Assembly (NCBI GenBank): GCA_039602395.1
Contig: JBCNJP010000007.1
Coordinates: 121,554,957-121,618,956 of the forward strand
Source of the DNA: Deinandra increscens subsp. villosa
Taxonomy: Eukaryota; Streptophyta; Magnoliopsida; Asterales; Asteraceae
Length of the DNA: 64,000 nt
Direction of reading: 5' to 3'
Position numbers and translations under genes: made by a program. Of the stretch, positions 45,739 to 55,944 are shown one piece after another; within the stretch, counting starts at the first letter, position 1, and each line of letters begins with the position of its first letter. The notes below the pieces were generated by a model. The model saw only the letters and a list, made by a program, of their open reading frames with translations. It had not been told where the DNA came from and made no database searches.

Positions 45739-46134
45739 TCATGGTTTCTCAGACGAGACAGGAAACTCGTTGGGCAAATCAGGGAATTTCGGAACTGGTA
45801 AATGAGATAAATCTGGCACTTCCAGTGACGGCAAATGTGGTAGTTCAGGCTTAGGAAGCTCAGGCAAGTCTGGAAGTTCTGGTTTGGGAAACTCTGGTAG
45901 TTTAGGCAGTTCAGGCTTAGGAAACTCAGGCAGGTCTGGAAGTTCTGGTTTTGGAAACTCGGGTAGTTTAGGCAGTTCAGGCTTGGGAATTTCAGGTAAA
46001 TCGGGAAATTCGGGTTTAGGAAAATCTGGGAAATCTATCTCTAGAAGGTTTCTTGCCTCTGCTATGATGCTGATTGATGTCAGTGTGATGATCAACAATG
46101 ATATGACAAATGAAGGGTATTTGTGAGGCAACAT
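45739..46134 (-). CDS. PELPK-type proline-rich cell-wall protein 1
   Basis: 131 residues. A signal peptide (about 1-27, ending IIAEA) is followed by RNLLEIDFPDFPKPEFP and about ten PELP/PEFPK-like units (PKPELPDLPEFPKPELPKLP). There is no fold beyond the repeat. The composition matches Arabidopsis PELPK1-like proteins, which are secreted and act in the cell wall during growth. It shares the signal peptide-EARNLLE junction with the two plus-strand genes but uses PELPKLP/PEFP units instead of PEIPKPTL. Divergently oriented to the next copy. Confidence 0.85.
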   Translation of the reverse strand: MLPHKYPSFVISLLIITLTSISIIAEARNLLEIDFPDFPKPEFPDLPEIPKPELPKLPEFPKPELPDLPEFPKPELPKLPEFPKPELPDLPELPKPELPHLPSLEVPDLSHLPVPKFPDLPNEFPVSSEKP

Positions 46135-47082
46135 TGTGATTAATGAATGTGGAAAGTTGCTTAATTGTTGATGAGCTGTGAATTGATTGTTTTCATAAGT
46201 TTAGATTTTAATTTATAGAAAGTAGATTGGGTAGAAAGGAAGGATTTGTTGATCAGTTGGTAAGAAATGATGAGGTTAATTAACTAGTTAGCTCAACACC
46301 TCATCTGTACCAGTTAACAAAACCATCAAGAAATCAATACTTGAATACATATATACATATAACAATTTTAGTAGGAAACAAATGAGGGTGATGGAACTCT
46401 AAACTAATTATCGTACAAGGAGTTATATGTCATTAGCATTCACCATCACTGAACATCCTTTCACATTTCTCGTGTTCTTAGTGCCGCAATTTAACTTGGT
46501 CAAAAGTATGCTCGTCGTAAATATCACGTGTTAGGGCGTTCTCTAACTAAATAATCTTTGTCGGAATGTGGAATGTGTTGCAGATCGAATATTAAAACTC
46601 AACTAAAAAGACTTGTATGCTGTGTGAGAAATAAACCACACACATGTTTTGTTCATATAACCATGTTAGACAAGTCTCATAACTATCAATCATTTTTGTG
46701 TTTCATACTCTTAACAATTGAAACTAATGTGAACTTATAATTAATTTCACATTTACTAAAAATAAACTAACTTTTTATATTACCTACGATGTTTTGGTAG
46801 CAAGTGATTTTTATTTCATTAAGTTGACTAACAAAAGTCATAGATACCTTTTTTCCTACCTAGTTCAGGCAACTCACCATTTATAGATGAGAAGTTGAGC
46901 TAACATTCCCAATTTCTAAACAATTTGTACCAACTTATCTACTTATCACCATTAATTACCTCATACCAAAACATCTATCTACATAAACAAAATGAACACA
47001 TGAATGGATGTGCATTCTCAAGCCAACTCAAAATACATTCTTAGCATCGTATCTTTATATATCTCCAAGTTTTACAACATCA
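46135..47082. other. Divergent intergenic region between PELPK genes
   Basis: Carries both promoters. From about 46718 it is the left part of a duplicated block whose second copy starts near 50251 (see findings). A tctttatatatctcc word about 30 bp before the 47083 ATG is a possible TATA region. No coding region. Confidence 0.5.
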
Positions 47083-47445
47083 ATGGCATCTTACAACATT
47101 AATTCGCTACTCATTACACTATTCTCCATCACTTTAGCATCGATCGGTGGTGGAAAAATAGTCACAGAGGCACGTAACCTCTTGGAGGTCCCTGAGCTTC
47201 CGAAGCCAACACTTCCAGAGATTCCAAAGCCTACACTTCCCGAGCTTCCGAAGCCAACGCTTCCAGAGATTCCAAAGCCTACATTTCCGGAAATCCCCAA
47301 GCCTACACTTCCTGAGGTTCCAAAGCCTGAATTTCCTGAGCTTCCCAAGCCCACCATTCCTGAGATTCCAAAAATCTCAATTCCAGAGATTCCGAAGCCA
47401 GAGTTGCCCAAGGACTTCCCTATCCCTTCCCTACCTCATTCATAG
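47083..47445 (+). CDS. PELPK-type proline-rich cell-wall protein 2
   Basis: 120 residues from ATG 47083 (MASYNINSLLITLFSITLAS). An upstream non-ATG extension of the frame is not needed because this start gives a clean signal peptide. After EARNLLEVPELP come PKPTLPEIPKPTLPELP-type units, ending PKDFPIPSLPHS. Secreted and structural; probably cell-wall bound. It is the shorter of the two duplicated copies. Confidence 0.88.
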   Translation: MASYNINSLLITLFSITLASIGGGKIVTEARNLLEVPELPKPTLPEIPKPTLPELPKPTLPEIPKPTFPEIPKPTLPEVPKPEFPELPKPTIPEIPKISIPEIPKPELPKDFPIPSLPHS

Positions 47446-48189
47446 AGTGCTTTGTGATGGAGTTTACAACTACTACCTAAAAAAGTTGTCATCATTCCAG
47501 CTATTTCTTTGTTTGATTGTATGGTGATTTATATATCTATTTCCTACTTCATTAATACATGGTGATTTATATATCTATTTCTTATGTGTTGTGCATGGTT
47601 ATGAGAATACAGTTATATTTTGTAAGGTTTTAAGACTTTGGAACAAATCAGCATCAACTAATAGTAAAGTTTTTAGAAAAAAATCAAAAAGAAAATTAAA
47701 AATGGTAATTCAATGATGGCTAATGATTTGATGACCTTGTGGCTTGAAGCCTGCAATTGGTATGGAACGGAATTTTCATACACTAATATAGTAATATTTG
47801 AAGGTGACTCATGATTCTTTTGTTTTATTAAAACCTTAAATATAAACATACAATGAATACCTATTTATACCAATCTTTGGCTTGTAGATTAAGTCTCATT
47901 GTGTATATCGGATTGATACTTTCAGTGAGTTGCATGCATACATCAGCTGGTCACAGCTTCCTATTACTCAAAATCGAAGTTCACATGAAGTATTAGAAAA
48001 CACTAAGAGCCGAATAAAATATTTTATAATTATATATATAGCAATACTATACTCGTTTTAAAGATAAAAACACTTGTTTTTTATGGAGTAGTTTAAAAAA
48101 AAATAATGCCGTATATAAAAGTTATGAATATATAATTTATATATGTGTTTTATACATCACCTTATACGGTGATCAAGACAATGACTACG
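47446..48189. other. 3' flank of PELPK 2, part of duplicated block
   Basis: Contains two gtgatttatatatctatttc copies (47525-47580) and sequence repeated at 51200-51705. No gene. Confidence 0.55.
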
Positions 48190-48194
48190 AATAT

Positions 48195-48900
48195 GCATGA
48201 TTGATAAGTTTGACAAGTATATGTCTCTCATACATGAAGTATTAGCTATAGACACTATTTTGGATCCAAGATGCAAAATGAAGTTGATTGAGTATTATTT
48301 ATGGTGATGTGTCCCCACAAGAAGTTGAGAGAATTAAAAAGTTAACATATGATTTGGTAAAAGAATACAAGTTATATGATGCTAAAGAAAGTCACTCTTC
48401 ATTGAATAATGCTAATTTTGGTTTGGATGTTGATGATTGTGGAGATCCTTTGGCGGGTTTCGATTTATTAGAAGAGAATATTTTTCCAAGGACCGGAGAT
48501 TTTGATAGTTTAGTATGGTGGAAGGTTAATGGTCTTAGATATCATGTTTTGCAACCAGTTGTTAAAGATGTTTTGGCTATACCGATGTCTACTGTTACTT
48601 CGGAATCAACCTTTAGTACCGGTGGAAGATATGTCACTAGTCATCGTAATAGGCTTCATCCGGATACATTGGAAGCATTGATTTGTGCACAAGATTGGAT
48701 ATGGGATGAGAAATTTGGTATGATCTTCTATATTCTAATCATTTAATATTTTGTTTTATTTTTTCCAACAAATATTTCGTAATAATACTTCTATTTGTTT
48801 ATTTTTTTTGTATTGTTAGGTGCACATTCAAATAAAGAAAACAACATCTTGCAAAGTTTGAAGTTATAAAAGACGATGAAGTGGGTCCGAATTTCGTGAA
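48195..48900 (+). pseudogene. hAT-family transposase C-terminal relic
   Basis: The stretch DTILDPRCKMKLIEYY is followed after a one-base shift by YGDVSPQEVERIKKLTYDLV. The hAT dimerisation region comes next: DSLVWWKVNG, YHVLQPVVKDVLAIPMSTVT, SESTFSTGGRYVTSHRNRL, LEALICAQDWIW. The N-terminal and catalytic parts are missing and the 5' part is frameshifted. GC-rich gggtacccg-like sequence at 49060-49200 may be the 3' end of the same element. RICESLEEPER-type hATs are the closest family by recall. Confidence 0.82.
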
Positions 48901-49436
48901 TTTTGATATTTAGTTTTTTTAATGAACCTAAGAACGTGGTGGTTGTATTTTTTGCTATTATTATTGTGGTATTTAATTATGAATCTTGAATGTTTAACTT
49001 ATTATGGTTACATTTTTCTGACTTTTTTAAAGAATGGACTTTTTTCTTAAATGGGTACCCATTGGGTTCCCTTGTATCCGGCGTGTTTTTTTATCTGTAC
49101 CCGCCGGGTATTAGGCGGGGCGGGGCAGGGATGGATATGGGGACTTAGTTTAGGTGCGGGTACGGGTAATGAAGAACCCGCTATTACCCGTACCCATTTG
49201 CATCACTATTAACGACCACAAATCCTTCTTAGATTTTTGAGAGTAAATAGAGTTTTTTTTTTCTTTTTCTTTTCAAACTAGTGTAGTTATAAAAATTATT
49301 TACCAAATGGTTGTTTTTATAAAATTCATATTCTTTGAAATACAAAGAAAAATGTTTGCAATTGAAAAACCTAATTTCAAAACAATTTAACAGAATTCCT
49401 CACAACCCCTAGTAAGAGGGCGGACAACTGTTGCAA
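48901..49436. other. Probable 3' part of hAT relic and AT-rich spacer
   Basis: 49060-49205 has a GC-rich, palindromic cccgcc/gggcggg stretch; the remainder is AT-rich. No gene. Confidence 0.5.
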
Positions 49437-49445
49437 TTGAAAAAC

Positions 49446-50161
49446 GGGTGCTACTATTCATACCCCCCATTATAATTGATTTTTACTTGTTATACCGTAC
49501 CCCCTCCCCTAATTTATAGATAATTACCATTCAAACCTTTTGATTTTATTTTGGTATATTTTAAACAAATAATAAAAAAAATAGAACTCTTTAAAAGAAC
49601 ATTTTTAAAAAATAAAAACGTTTTTAAAAAAAAACTGAGCGCTCTTTTAGAAAAAACTAACAGAAAACTGTTTAAAAAACTTTTTAAAACCCCTCTTTAA
49701 AAAACTATTAAAAACGTTTTAAAAAACAACAGTGTTAGAAAATGTTTTAAAACAGTTTTAAAAAATGATTATCATTTTTATTTAAAAAATATTTTTTAAT
49801 TGTTAAAAAAGTTTTTTTTTTAATTTGTTTAAAAAAATGTTTTTAAAAAAAACTTAAAAAACGTTTTTATAAAAAATCTGTTTAAAACGTTTTTTCTTTC
49901 TAAACTGAAAAAAAACTCTTTAAAAAATATTTTAATAACTGTTGAATTTTTTTTTTAAAAGAACTCTTATTGAAACGTTTTTTTAAACAGTTTAAAATAA
50001 ATGATCATCATTTTTGTTATTTTATTTTGAAAAAATATTTAAAATTAATAAACTATCTTTATAAAAATAATGTTATAAGGGTGTAATATGATAATTTTAA
50101 AAAATAAAATCTTAGGAGGGAGTACAACAAGTAAGTAAGGAGGGTACGAATAGTCTATCCC
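49446..50161. mobile_element. MULE-like MITE with 9-bp target duplication
   Basis: 716 bp. Ends gggtgctactattcatac and gtacgaatagtctatccc are imperfect inverted repeats extending about 50-60 bp inward. Flanking ttgaaaaac occurs at 49437-49445 and 50162-50170, a perfect 9-bp duplication. The interior is A/T-rich with dozens of ttttaaaaac / gtttttaaaa palindromic words and no coding capacity. Confidence 0.8.
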
Positions 50162-50199
50162 TTGAAAAACCTAAGCACTGATCAAACTAGCAGCAAAGT

Positions 50200-50249
50200 T
50201 TCAATTTCAAAATTAGACCAAACCTCAAGACTAAATTTGTAGTTTACTC
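50200..50249 (-). mobile_element. MULE terminal-repeat remnant
   Basis: Read on the minus strand this is gagtaaactacaaatttag with tcttgaggtttgg, closely resembling the termini of the MULE at 9493-22108. No partner terminus was found. It lies exactly at the left border of the duplicated PELPK block. Confidence 0.4.
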
Positions 50250-50645
50250 ATGAAATTAATGTGAACTTATAATTTTTTATTAAAAATAAAATAAGTTTTT
50301 ATATTACCTACGATGTGTTGGTTGCAAATATTTTTTTGTTTCATTAAATTGACAAGCAAAAGTCAAAGATACCGTACTCAGTCTAGCATCATAATCATAA
50401 ATAAATATAAAAGATGACTTTTTCCTACCCAGTTCAGGCAACTCACCATTTATAGATGAGAAGTTGAGCTAACATTCCCAATTTCTAAACAATTTCTACC
50501 AACTTACCTACTTATCACCATTAACTACCTCATACCAAAGTATCTATATAGATAAAATGAACACATGAATGGATATGCATTGTCAAGCTCATCATACTAC
50601 TTTCTTAGCATCATATCTTTATATATCTCCTATTTTACAACATCA

Positions 50646-51203
50646 ATGGCATCTTATAACCTCAATTTGTTACTCATTACACTATTGTCCATCACTTTAG
50701 TATCGATCGGTGGTGGAAAGATAGTCACAGAGGCACGTAACCTCTTGGAGGTCCCCGAGCTTCCGAAACCAACACTTCCAGAGATTCCAAAGCCCACACT
50801 TCCCGAGATTCCCAAGCCCACACTTCCCGAGATTCCCAAGCCTACAATTCCCGAGCTTCCAAAGCCAACGCTTCCAGAGATCCCCAAGCCTACAATTCCC
50901 GAAATCCCCAAGCCTACACTTCCTGAGGTTCCAAAGCCAACGCTTCCAGAGATTCCAAAGCCTACACTTCCAGAGATGCCCAAGCCTACACTTCCCGAGG
51001 TTCCAAAGCCCGAGTTTCCTGAGCTTCCAAAGCCCACCATTCCTGAGATTCCAAAACCCTCAATTCCGGAGATTCCGAAGCCAGAGCTGCCAACTCTATC
51101 AAAACCAGAAGTACCAAAGGTTCCAGAAGTCCAAGACCTGCCTAAGCCCACTATTCCTGAGTTGCCAAAGGAATTTCCTATCCCTTCCCTATCTCATCCA
51201 TAG
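50646..51203 (+). CDS. PELPK-type proline-rich cell-wall protein 3
   Basis: 185 residues from ATG 50646 (MASYNLNLLLITLLSITLVS), almost the same signal peptide and EARNLLEVPELP start as copy 2. The repeat region is longer: about 15 units of PKPTLPEIP/PKPTIPELP type, then SIPEIPKPELPTLSKPEVPK, ending KEFPIPSLSHP. The extra length comes from added repeat units and a C-terminal insertion. Secreted cell-wall protein. Promoter and 3' flank are duplicated with copy 2. Confidence 0.9.
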   Translation: MASYNLNLLLITLLSITLVSIGGGKIVTEARNLLEVPELPKPTLPEIPKPTLPEIPKPTLPEIPKPTIPELPKPTLPEIPKPTIPEIPKPTLPEVPKPTLPEIPKPTLPEMPKPTLPEVPKPEFPELPKPTIPEIPKPSIPEIPKPELPTLSKPEVPKVPEVQDLPKPTIPELPKEFPIPSLSHP

Positions 51204-51795
51204 AAAAGAAGTGCTTCTCTGATGGAGTTTACAACTACTACCTACAAAAGTTGCCATCATTATTTCCATATTTTTCTTTGTTTGATTGTATGGTGATTTA
51301 TATATCTATTTCCTACTTCATTAGTACATGGTGATTTATATATCTATTTCTTCTTATATCTTGTGCATGGTTATGAGAATACATTTCATTTTCTATAAGG
51401 TTTTAAGCCTTTAGAACAAATCAGTATCAAATAATAGTAAAGTGTTTAGAAAAATCAAGGAATTAAAAATGGAAATTCAATGATGGCTATTGATTTGTTG
51501 ACCTTGTGGCTTGATGCCTGCAATTGGTATTGAACGGAATTTTCATACACTAATTTTTGAAGGTGACTCATGATCCATTTCTTTATTAAAACCTTAAATA
51601 TAAACATACAATGATTACCTATTTATACCAATCTTTGGCTTGTAGATTAGGTCTCCTTGTGTATATCGGTCACAGCTTCTTATTACTCAAAATCGAAGTT
51701 CACATTTTGCTAGCGTTAGTACCGAAGAAATTGCTAAATATATATTACATCAAATCCAAATTAGGTTCAATATTGATGATCTTCTTGGTTGCTAG
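51204..51795. other. 3' flank of PELPK 3 up to Copia LTR
   Basis: Matches 47446-47986 as part of the duplication, ending around 51705. Unique sequence to 51795 has no recognised gene. Confidence 0.5.
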
Positions 51796-52306
51796 TGTGA
51801 GATAAATTGGATTCAATCGACGAATACAAACAAGAACAAACAATCAAATTGAACAAAAATGATCATTGATCTTATTCAACCAAAACGATAGTATTACAAA
51901 GATGAAAGAAACTGAAAATTGAGAATGGTATGAAAATGAACTGAGTCGATCCCCTTCTGCTGCTCTCTAACAGCTTATTAACCCCCTAAACTAGCCGTTA
52001 ACAACCATTAACGAAACTATTTGCATTTGATACAACTCCAGTCCCTAACCTTAAAGTTTCAGCCAATTTACAGTTTCTACCCAAACTATAATAAACTCAA
52101 TTAAAGTCAACAAAGGTTGACCAAAACACTTAGTAATCACAAACACACTTGATAAATCTCAACATCATCACATATCAGCGGTTCAATGAACTTACATATG
52201 CTAATGTGCATCAACTTACCAAATGTATTATGACTCACCTAAGTTTAACTAGTAACAACCTTGTTAACTAACACTTTGTATATGAGGCCATAATCTAATC
52301 CTCACA
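51796..52306 (-). repeat. 3' LTR of the split Copia element
   Basis: 511 bp with TG...CA ends; boundaries are set by the adjacent purine tract on the right and loss of element features on the left. The partner LTR is outside the window. Confidence 0.75.
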
Positions 52307-52443
52307 ATCTCCACCTTAGATTATGAGATCAGAATTTCTCACAAACTAGGTAATCCCTAGCTTAAACTTACACAGCTCAAACTTGTTCTTCACAACAGCT
52401 TTAGTAAGATAATCTGCAGCATTGTCTTGTGTACTAACATAAT

Positions 52444-53081
52444 TGTTGAGGGTGTATTTTCAGGATGCTCACAGGAAGCTCAGACAGTTCAGGAATCCTA
52501 TTGTCATCTGAGAATCTCGTACATTCAGGTATCCTGATTGTTTTATTTTAACTAACCTTCATATTTTGCCACATGTCTATTTGACCAGGTATTACCGGAA
52601 TCATCAACGACCTCCGAAACTTACGCTCCAGCTGAAGAAGATCGTGGACCAAGTGAATGGAGAGGCCTCTAACGGTCGAGTTAGTTGGACGATAGGATCC
52701 CGGGAATCCCGGAAAGTTAGTTATCATTGTATTTGTTATATAAATCGAGGATTCGATCAGTAGGAACACACAATTACACTCGCACACTGGTTTCTCTACA
52801 CGAATTATTGTATCACTTAGCTCTGATCGATCAAACCTCCAACCTGTTGTAACAAATCATTTGATAATTAATAACATTGACTTGGTGGCGGTTTCCAGCC
52901 GGCACCCGAGGTTTTTATCCAGGATTCCTAGAGGCAACTCGAAGGACTCTGGAGTTTTCCTCGCTAAAATCCTTGTGTTATCATCCCAACTTGGATTACT
53001 TGCTCACTTGATAGTTAAGCACACTACCTCACAATCTAAGTTTGGAATACAGGATTCTCGAGTGAATTTTTGACCAAAACA
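52444..53081 (+). repeat. 5' LTR of Tat element
   Basis: 638 bp, with a TATA-like ttatataaatcg near 52737. Its short open frames are the same as in the other LTR and are not genes. Confidence 0.93.
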
Positions 53082-53168
53082 GTTTAGCGCCCACCGTGGG
53101 GCAAGTGGTGCTTAATCCTACCAAAATTCCATATCTCATTCATTTTCACTTGATCTCCGATCCAAAAG

Positions 53169-55721
53169 ATGTCAAACCCACAAAAATCTGTCTCGGCCTC
53201 TATATCGTCCTCCATTCCCCCTCTTCCTTCCTTTCCAGGAAGCCAGAAGAAGACTAATGACCGTCAGAAGAAAGTGGACGAGCAGCCGAGAAAAACTGAT
53301 TATCCTGTCTTCACAGGATCCCAGGTTCAGTCTGTTGATCCGATTATTACTAACAATGATTTGTTTTCCTTGATTAAGCAGGTAAAAAATCAAATGGATC
53401 AGCAAGAAAAAACTAATCAAACGGTGATGAAGGAAATTGAAGATCTAAAGAAATCCAGGAAGCCTATGGAAGAGCAAAGTCCCCTGTTTCCTAGGCATCT
53501 CGATTTCAATGCTTCGGGATCCTCAGATCCGTTTCGCTACAATAACAAATCAACATCAGGATTTGCTACAGTCCCTGCAATGACTTCTCAGGCCGCTGGA
53601 TACGCTGAAAGTACTGCTGGATTCCTAGGAGCTGTCCCACCAGAGTTCTCACAGTCACACTACAAGGCTCCCTGGATTCCACCATTGTTGGGATCCTCCG
53701 CCTTGCCGTCTCAAGGATATCCTTTTTCTGTTGGGAATCCGAGTCAGAATTCCCGAGGATACCAATACTCTAACCCTTCAATTTCTGCAGGAATCTTCAG
53801 AACCAACTCCTCAGAAGTGCATGATGGTGACGACATCCCCATGCAAACAGCAGCCACTACGGAGCCAAGCTTCCCAGCAAATTATGGCTATGGTCCCAGG
53901 ATTCCGACCCAGAATCCTGCCTCTGGTAACATGTCCAACTCAATCCCTATTGTTTCTAACCAAGGTGCTCCTTATGATGCAGGTATTCATCCAAGTATCG
54001 CTAGGGAGCTCCAGAAGTTGAAAGAAATGATATCAAATGTTCCAGGGATCCTGAAGCCTATTCCTGAAGTTCCTTTAGAAAGCCACAAGATCTCTAGATT
54101 TGCTTGGCCAATATCCCAAGTAGAGATCCCGAAGCGTTTTCAGACTCCAAGCATGAAGCTTTATGATGGGACCACGGATCCTGAAGAACACGTGGCACAT
54201 TACCGGGAGCGTATGGAGATCAACCCTATTCCAATAGAAATCAAGGAAGCCTGTCTATGCAAAGGCTTCGGATCAACCCTAACAGGACCAGCCATGAAAT
54301 GGCTACTAAGCATTCCTCCTAACACTATTACGTCATTTTCTCATTTAGTTAACTTGTTTAACAATCAATTTTCTTGCAGCAGGACCTTTGAGAAGCTTAC
54401 AGGAGACCTATACCGAATAATTCAGAAGCCAGATGAGCCTCTCAGAGACTATATTGCCAGATTCGGACGAGAATCTCTTGAGATTCCTAATCTGGATATG
54501 GCAGCAGCCGTGGAAGCCTTCAAAATGGGGCTCTCCAAAGATTCCCGTTTTTACGATGACCTTGTTATGGCTCCTTGCAGGAATCTTGATGAAGTACGCA
54601 GTAGAGCTCTGAGATTTATTCGTTTGGAAGATGACAAGAGGATCCACCAAAGACTGGAGGTTCCTAAGTACGATCCCAACAGCAAAAAGGCGGAATCCCC
54701 CGGGAAGCCGTATAGATCTCGTCCATATTCCAAACCGGAGAATCACAAAGTCAACGCCGTTGACCAGGATGATGACGATGAGGAATATCCTAAGGTATCT
54801 GAATACTGTTTTTCCGTTGACATTGGCGGTTTGATGTGTGCTATGCAGGATCTAGGTGAAAAAGCTAGATGGCCCAGGAAGGATACTAAACAAGGATCCT
54901 GGAAGGACAAGTCCAAGTGGTGTGCCTTCCATGAAGATTTTGGCCACCTGACGGACGAATGTATAGCACTCCGAAAGGAAATCAGTTATCTACTCAGCAA
55001 GGGGCATCTTAAGGAGTTGTTAGGCAGAAAGAAGGTCAAGACTCAAGAAGCCGACAAGGTGCCCCAGAGAGCGGCTTCTCCACCACAGGATGCCCAGATT
55101 ATCAACTTCATCTCAGGAGGCTCGGACATCTGTGGAACTTCATATTCCTCAGCCAAGAAGCATGCCAAGGAATCCAAATCTGAACAGGGTGACAGACCTG
55201 TCCGGACATCCACCCTGACTCAAGACAAACTAATATCTTTTGATGAGAGTGACCGTTCTCATGTTCAGGATCATCACCATGATAGTCTTGTGGTTACTTT
55301 ATATATTGCTAACCATTTTGTTCGCAGGATTCTGGTTGATAACGGGAGCTCAGTAAACATAATCCGACTTGATGTGCTCAAAAAGATGGGGATTCCAGAA
55401 ACTGAAATAGTTCCAAGATCCTCAGTTTTAGTCGGATTCAGCGGTGAAACTAAAAGCACCGTTGGGGATATCAGGTTGCCAGTATATATAGAGGGGGTAA
55501 ACTCTATGCAAAAATTTTGTGTTATAGATTCTCTCTCTTGTTGCAATATTATTCTTGGCAGGCCTTGGATTCACGAGATGAAAGCAGTTCCTTCAACTTA
55601 TCACCAATGTATCAAGCTTCCTACACCCTGGGGAGTCGTAAGAATTGAAAGTGACCAGCAGGAAGCCAAGAACTGTTACTCTACTTCAATGAAGAGCACC
55701 ACTAAGGTGACGAAGGGATAG
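53169..55721 (+). CDS. Tat gag-protease polyprotein
   Basis: An 850-residue open frame starting MSNPQKSVSASISS. A long disordered Pro/Ser/Gln-rich N-terminus has a coiled-coil stretch (about 75-100). A retrotransposon gag domain follows (YDGTTDPEEHVAHYRERM ... FNNQFSCSRTFEKL ... EPLRDYIARFG). A CxxH-like knuckle is in KWCAFHEDFGHLTDECIAL. The aspartic protease has active-site DNGS in RILVDNGSSVNIIRLDVL. The frame ends in TAG shortly after the protease, so protease and RT are not in one frame in this copy. Related elements usually keep gag-pro and pol continuous. Confidence 0.92.
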   Translation: MSNPQKSVSASISSSIPPLPSFPGSQKKTNDRQKKVDEQPRKTDYPVFTGSQVQSVDPIITNNDLFSLIKQVKNQMDQQEKTNQTVMKEIEDLKKSRKPMEEQSPLFPRHLDFNASGSSDPFRYNNKSTSGFATVPAMTSQAAGYAESTAGFLGAVPPEFSQSHYKAPWIPPLLGSSALPSQGYPFSVGNPSQNSRGYQYSNPSISAGIFRTNSSEVHDGDDIPMQTAATTEPSFPANYGYGPRIPTQNPASGNMSNSIPIVSNQGAPYDAGIHPSIARELQKLKEMISNVPGILKPIPEVPLESHKISRFAWPISQVEIPKRFQTPSMKLYDGTTDPEEHVAHYRERMEINPIPIEIKEACLCKGFGSTLTGPAMKWLLSIPPNTITSFSHLVNLFNNQFSCSRTFEKLTGDLYRIIQKPDEPLRDYIARFGRESLEIPNLDMAAAVEAFKMGLSKDSRFYDDLVMAPCRNLDEVRSRALRFIRLEDDKRIHQRLEVPKYDPNSKKAESPGKPYRSRPYSKPENHKVNAVDQDDDDEEYPKVSEYCFSVDIGGLMCAMQDLGEKARWPRKDTKQGSWKDKSKWCAFHEDFGHLTDECIALRKEISYLLSKGHLKELLGRKKVKTQEADKVPQRAASPPQDAQIINFISGGSDICGTSYSSAKKHAKESKSEQGDRPVRTSTLTQDKLISFDESDRSHVQDHHHDSLVVTLYIANHFVRRILVDNGSSVNIIRLDVLKKMGIPETEIVPRSSVLVGFSGETKSTVGDIRLPVYIEGVNSMQKFCVIDSLSCCNIILGRPWIHEMKAVPSTYHQCIKLPTPWGVVRIESDQQEAKNCYSTSMKSTTKVTKG

Positions 55722-55944
55722 CAATTACAGAAAAAGGCACCTGAAGCACAGGAGGACAGGGAGCTTGATGTCAAAGAAATACCTCTAGACCCTAAGAATC
55801 CTGAAATCAAGGTGCTCATGGGAACGAGCATCCCAACAAATGTTGAACAGGAATTATTACTACTTCTCAAAGCCAGAACTTCAACTTTCGCCTGGAAGCA
55901 TGAAGATATGACAGGAGGAAGTTGACGAACTTCTCAAAACAAAG

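Noticed and set aside
45884..46126. Antisense Gly/Ser-rich frames opposite all three PELPK genes (also 47091-47411 and 50654-51151)
   Set aside because: Mirror frames of Pro/Glu/Lys repeat codons; no independent support.
52548..53073. Three small frames in the Tat LTR, repeated at 62276-62801
   Set aside because: Occur in both LTRs; LTR sequence, not genes.
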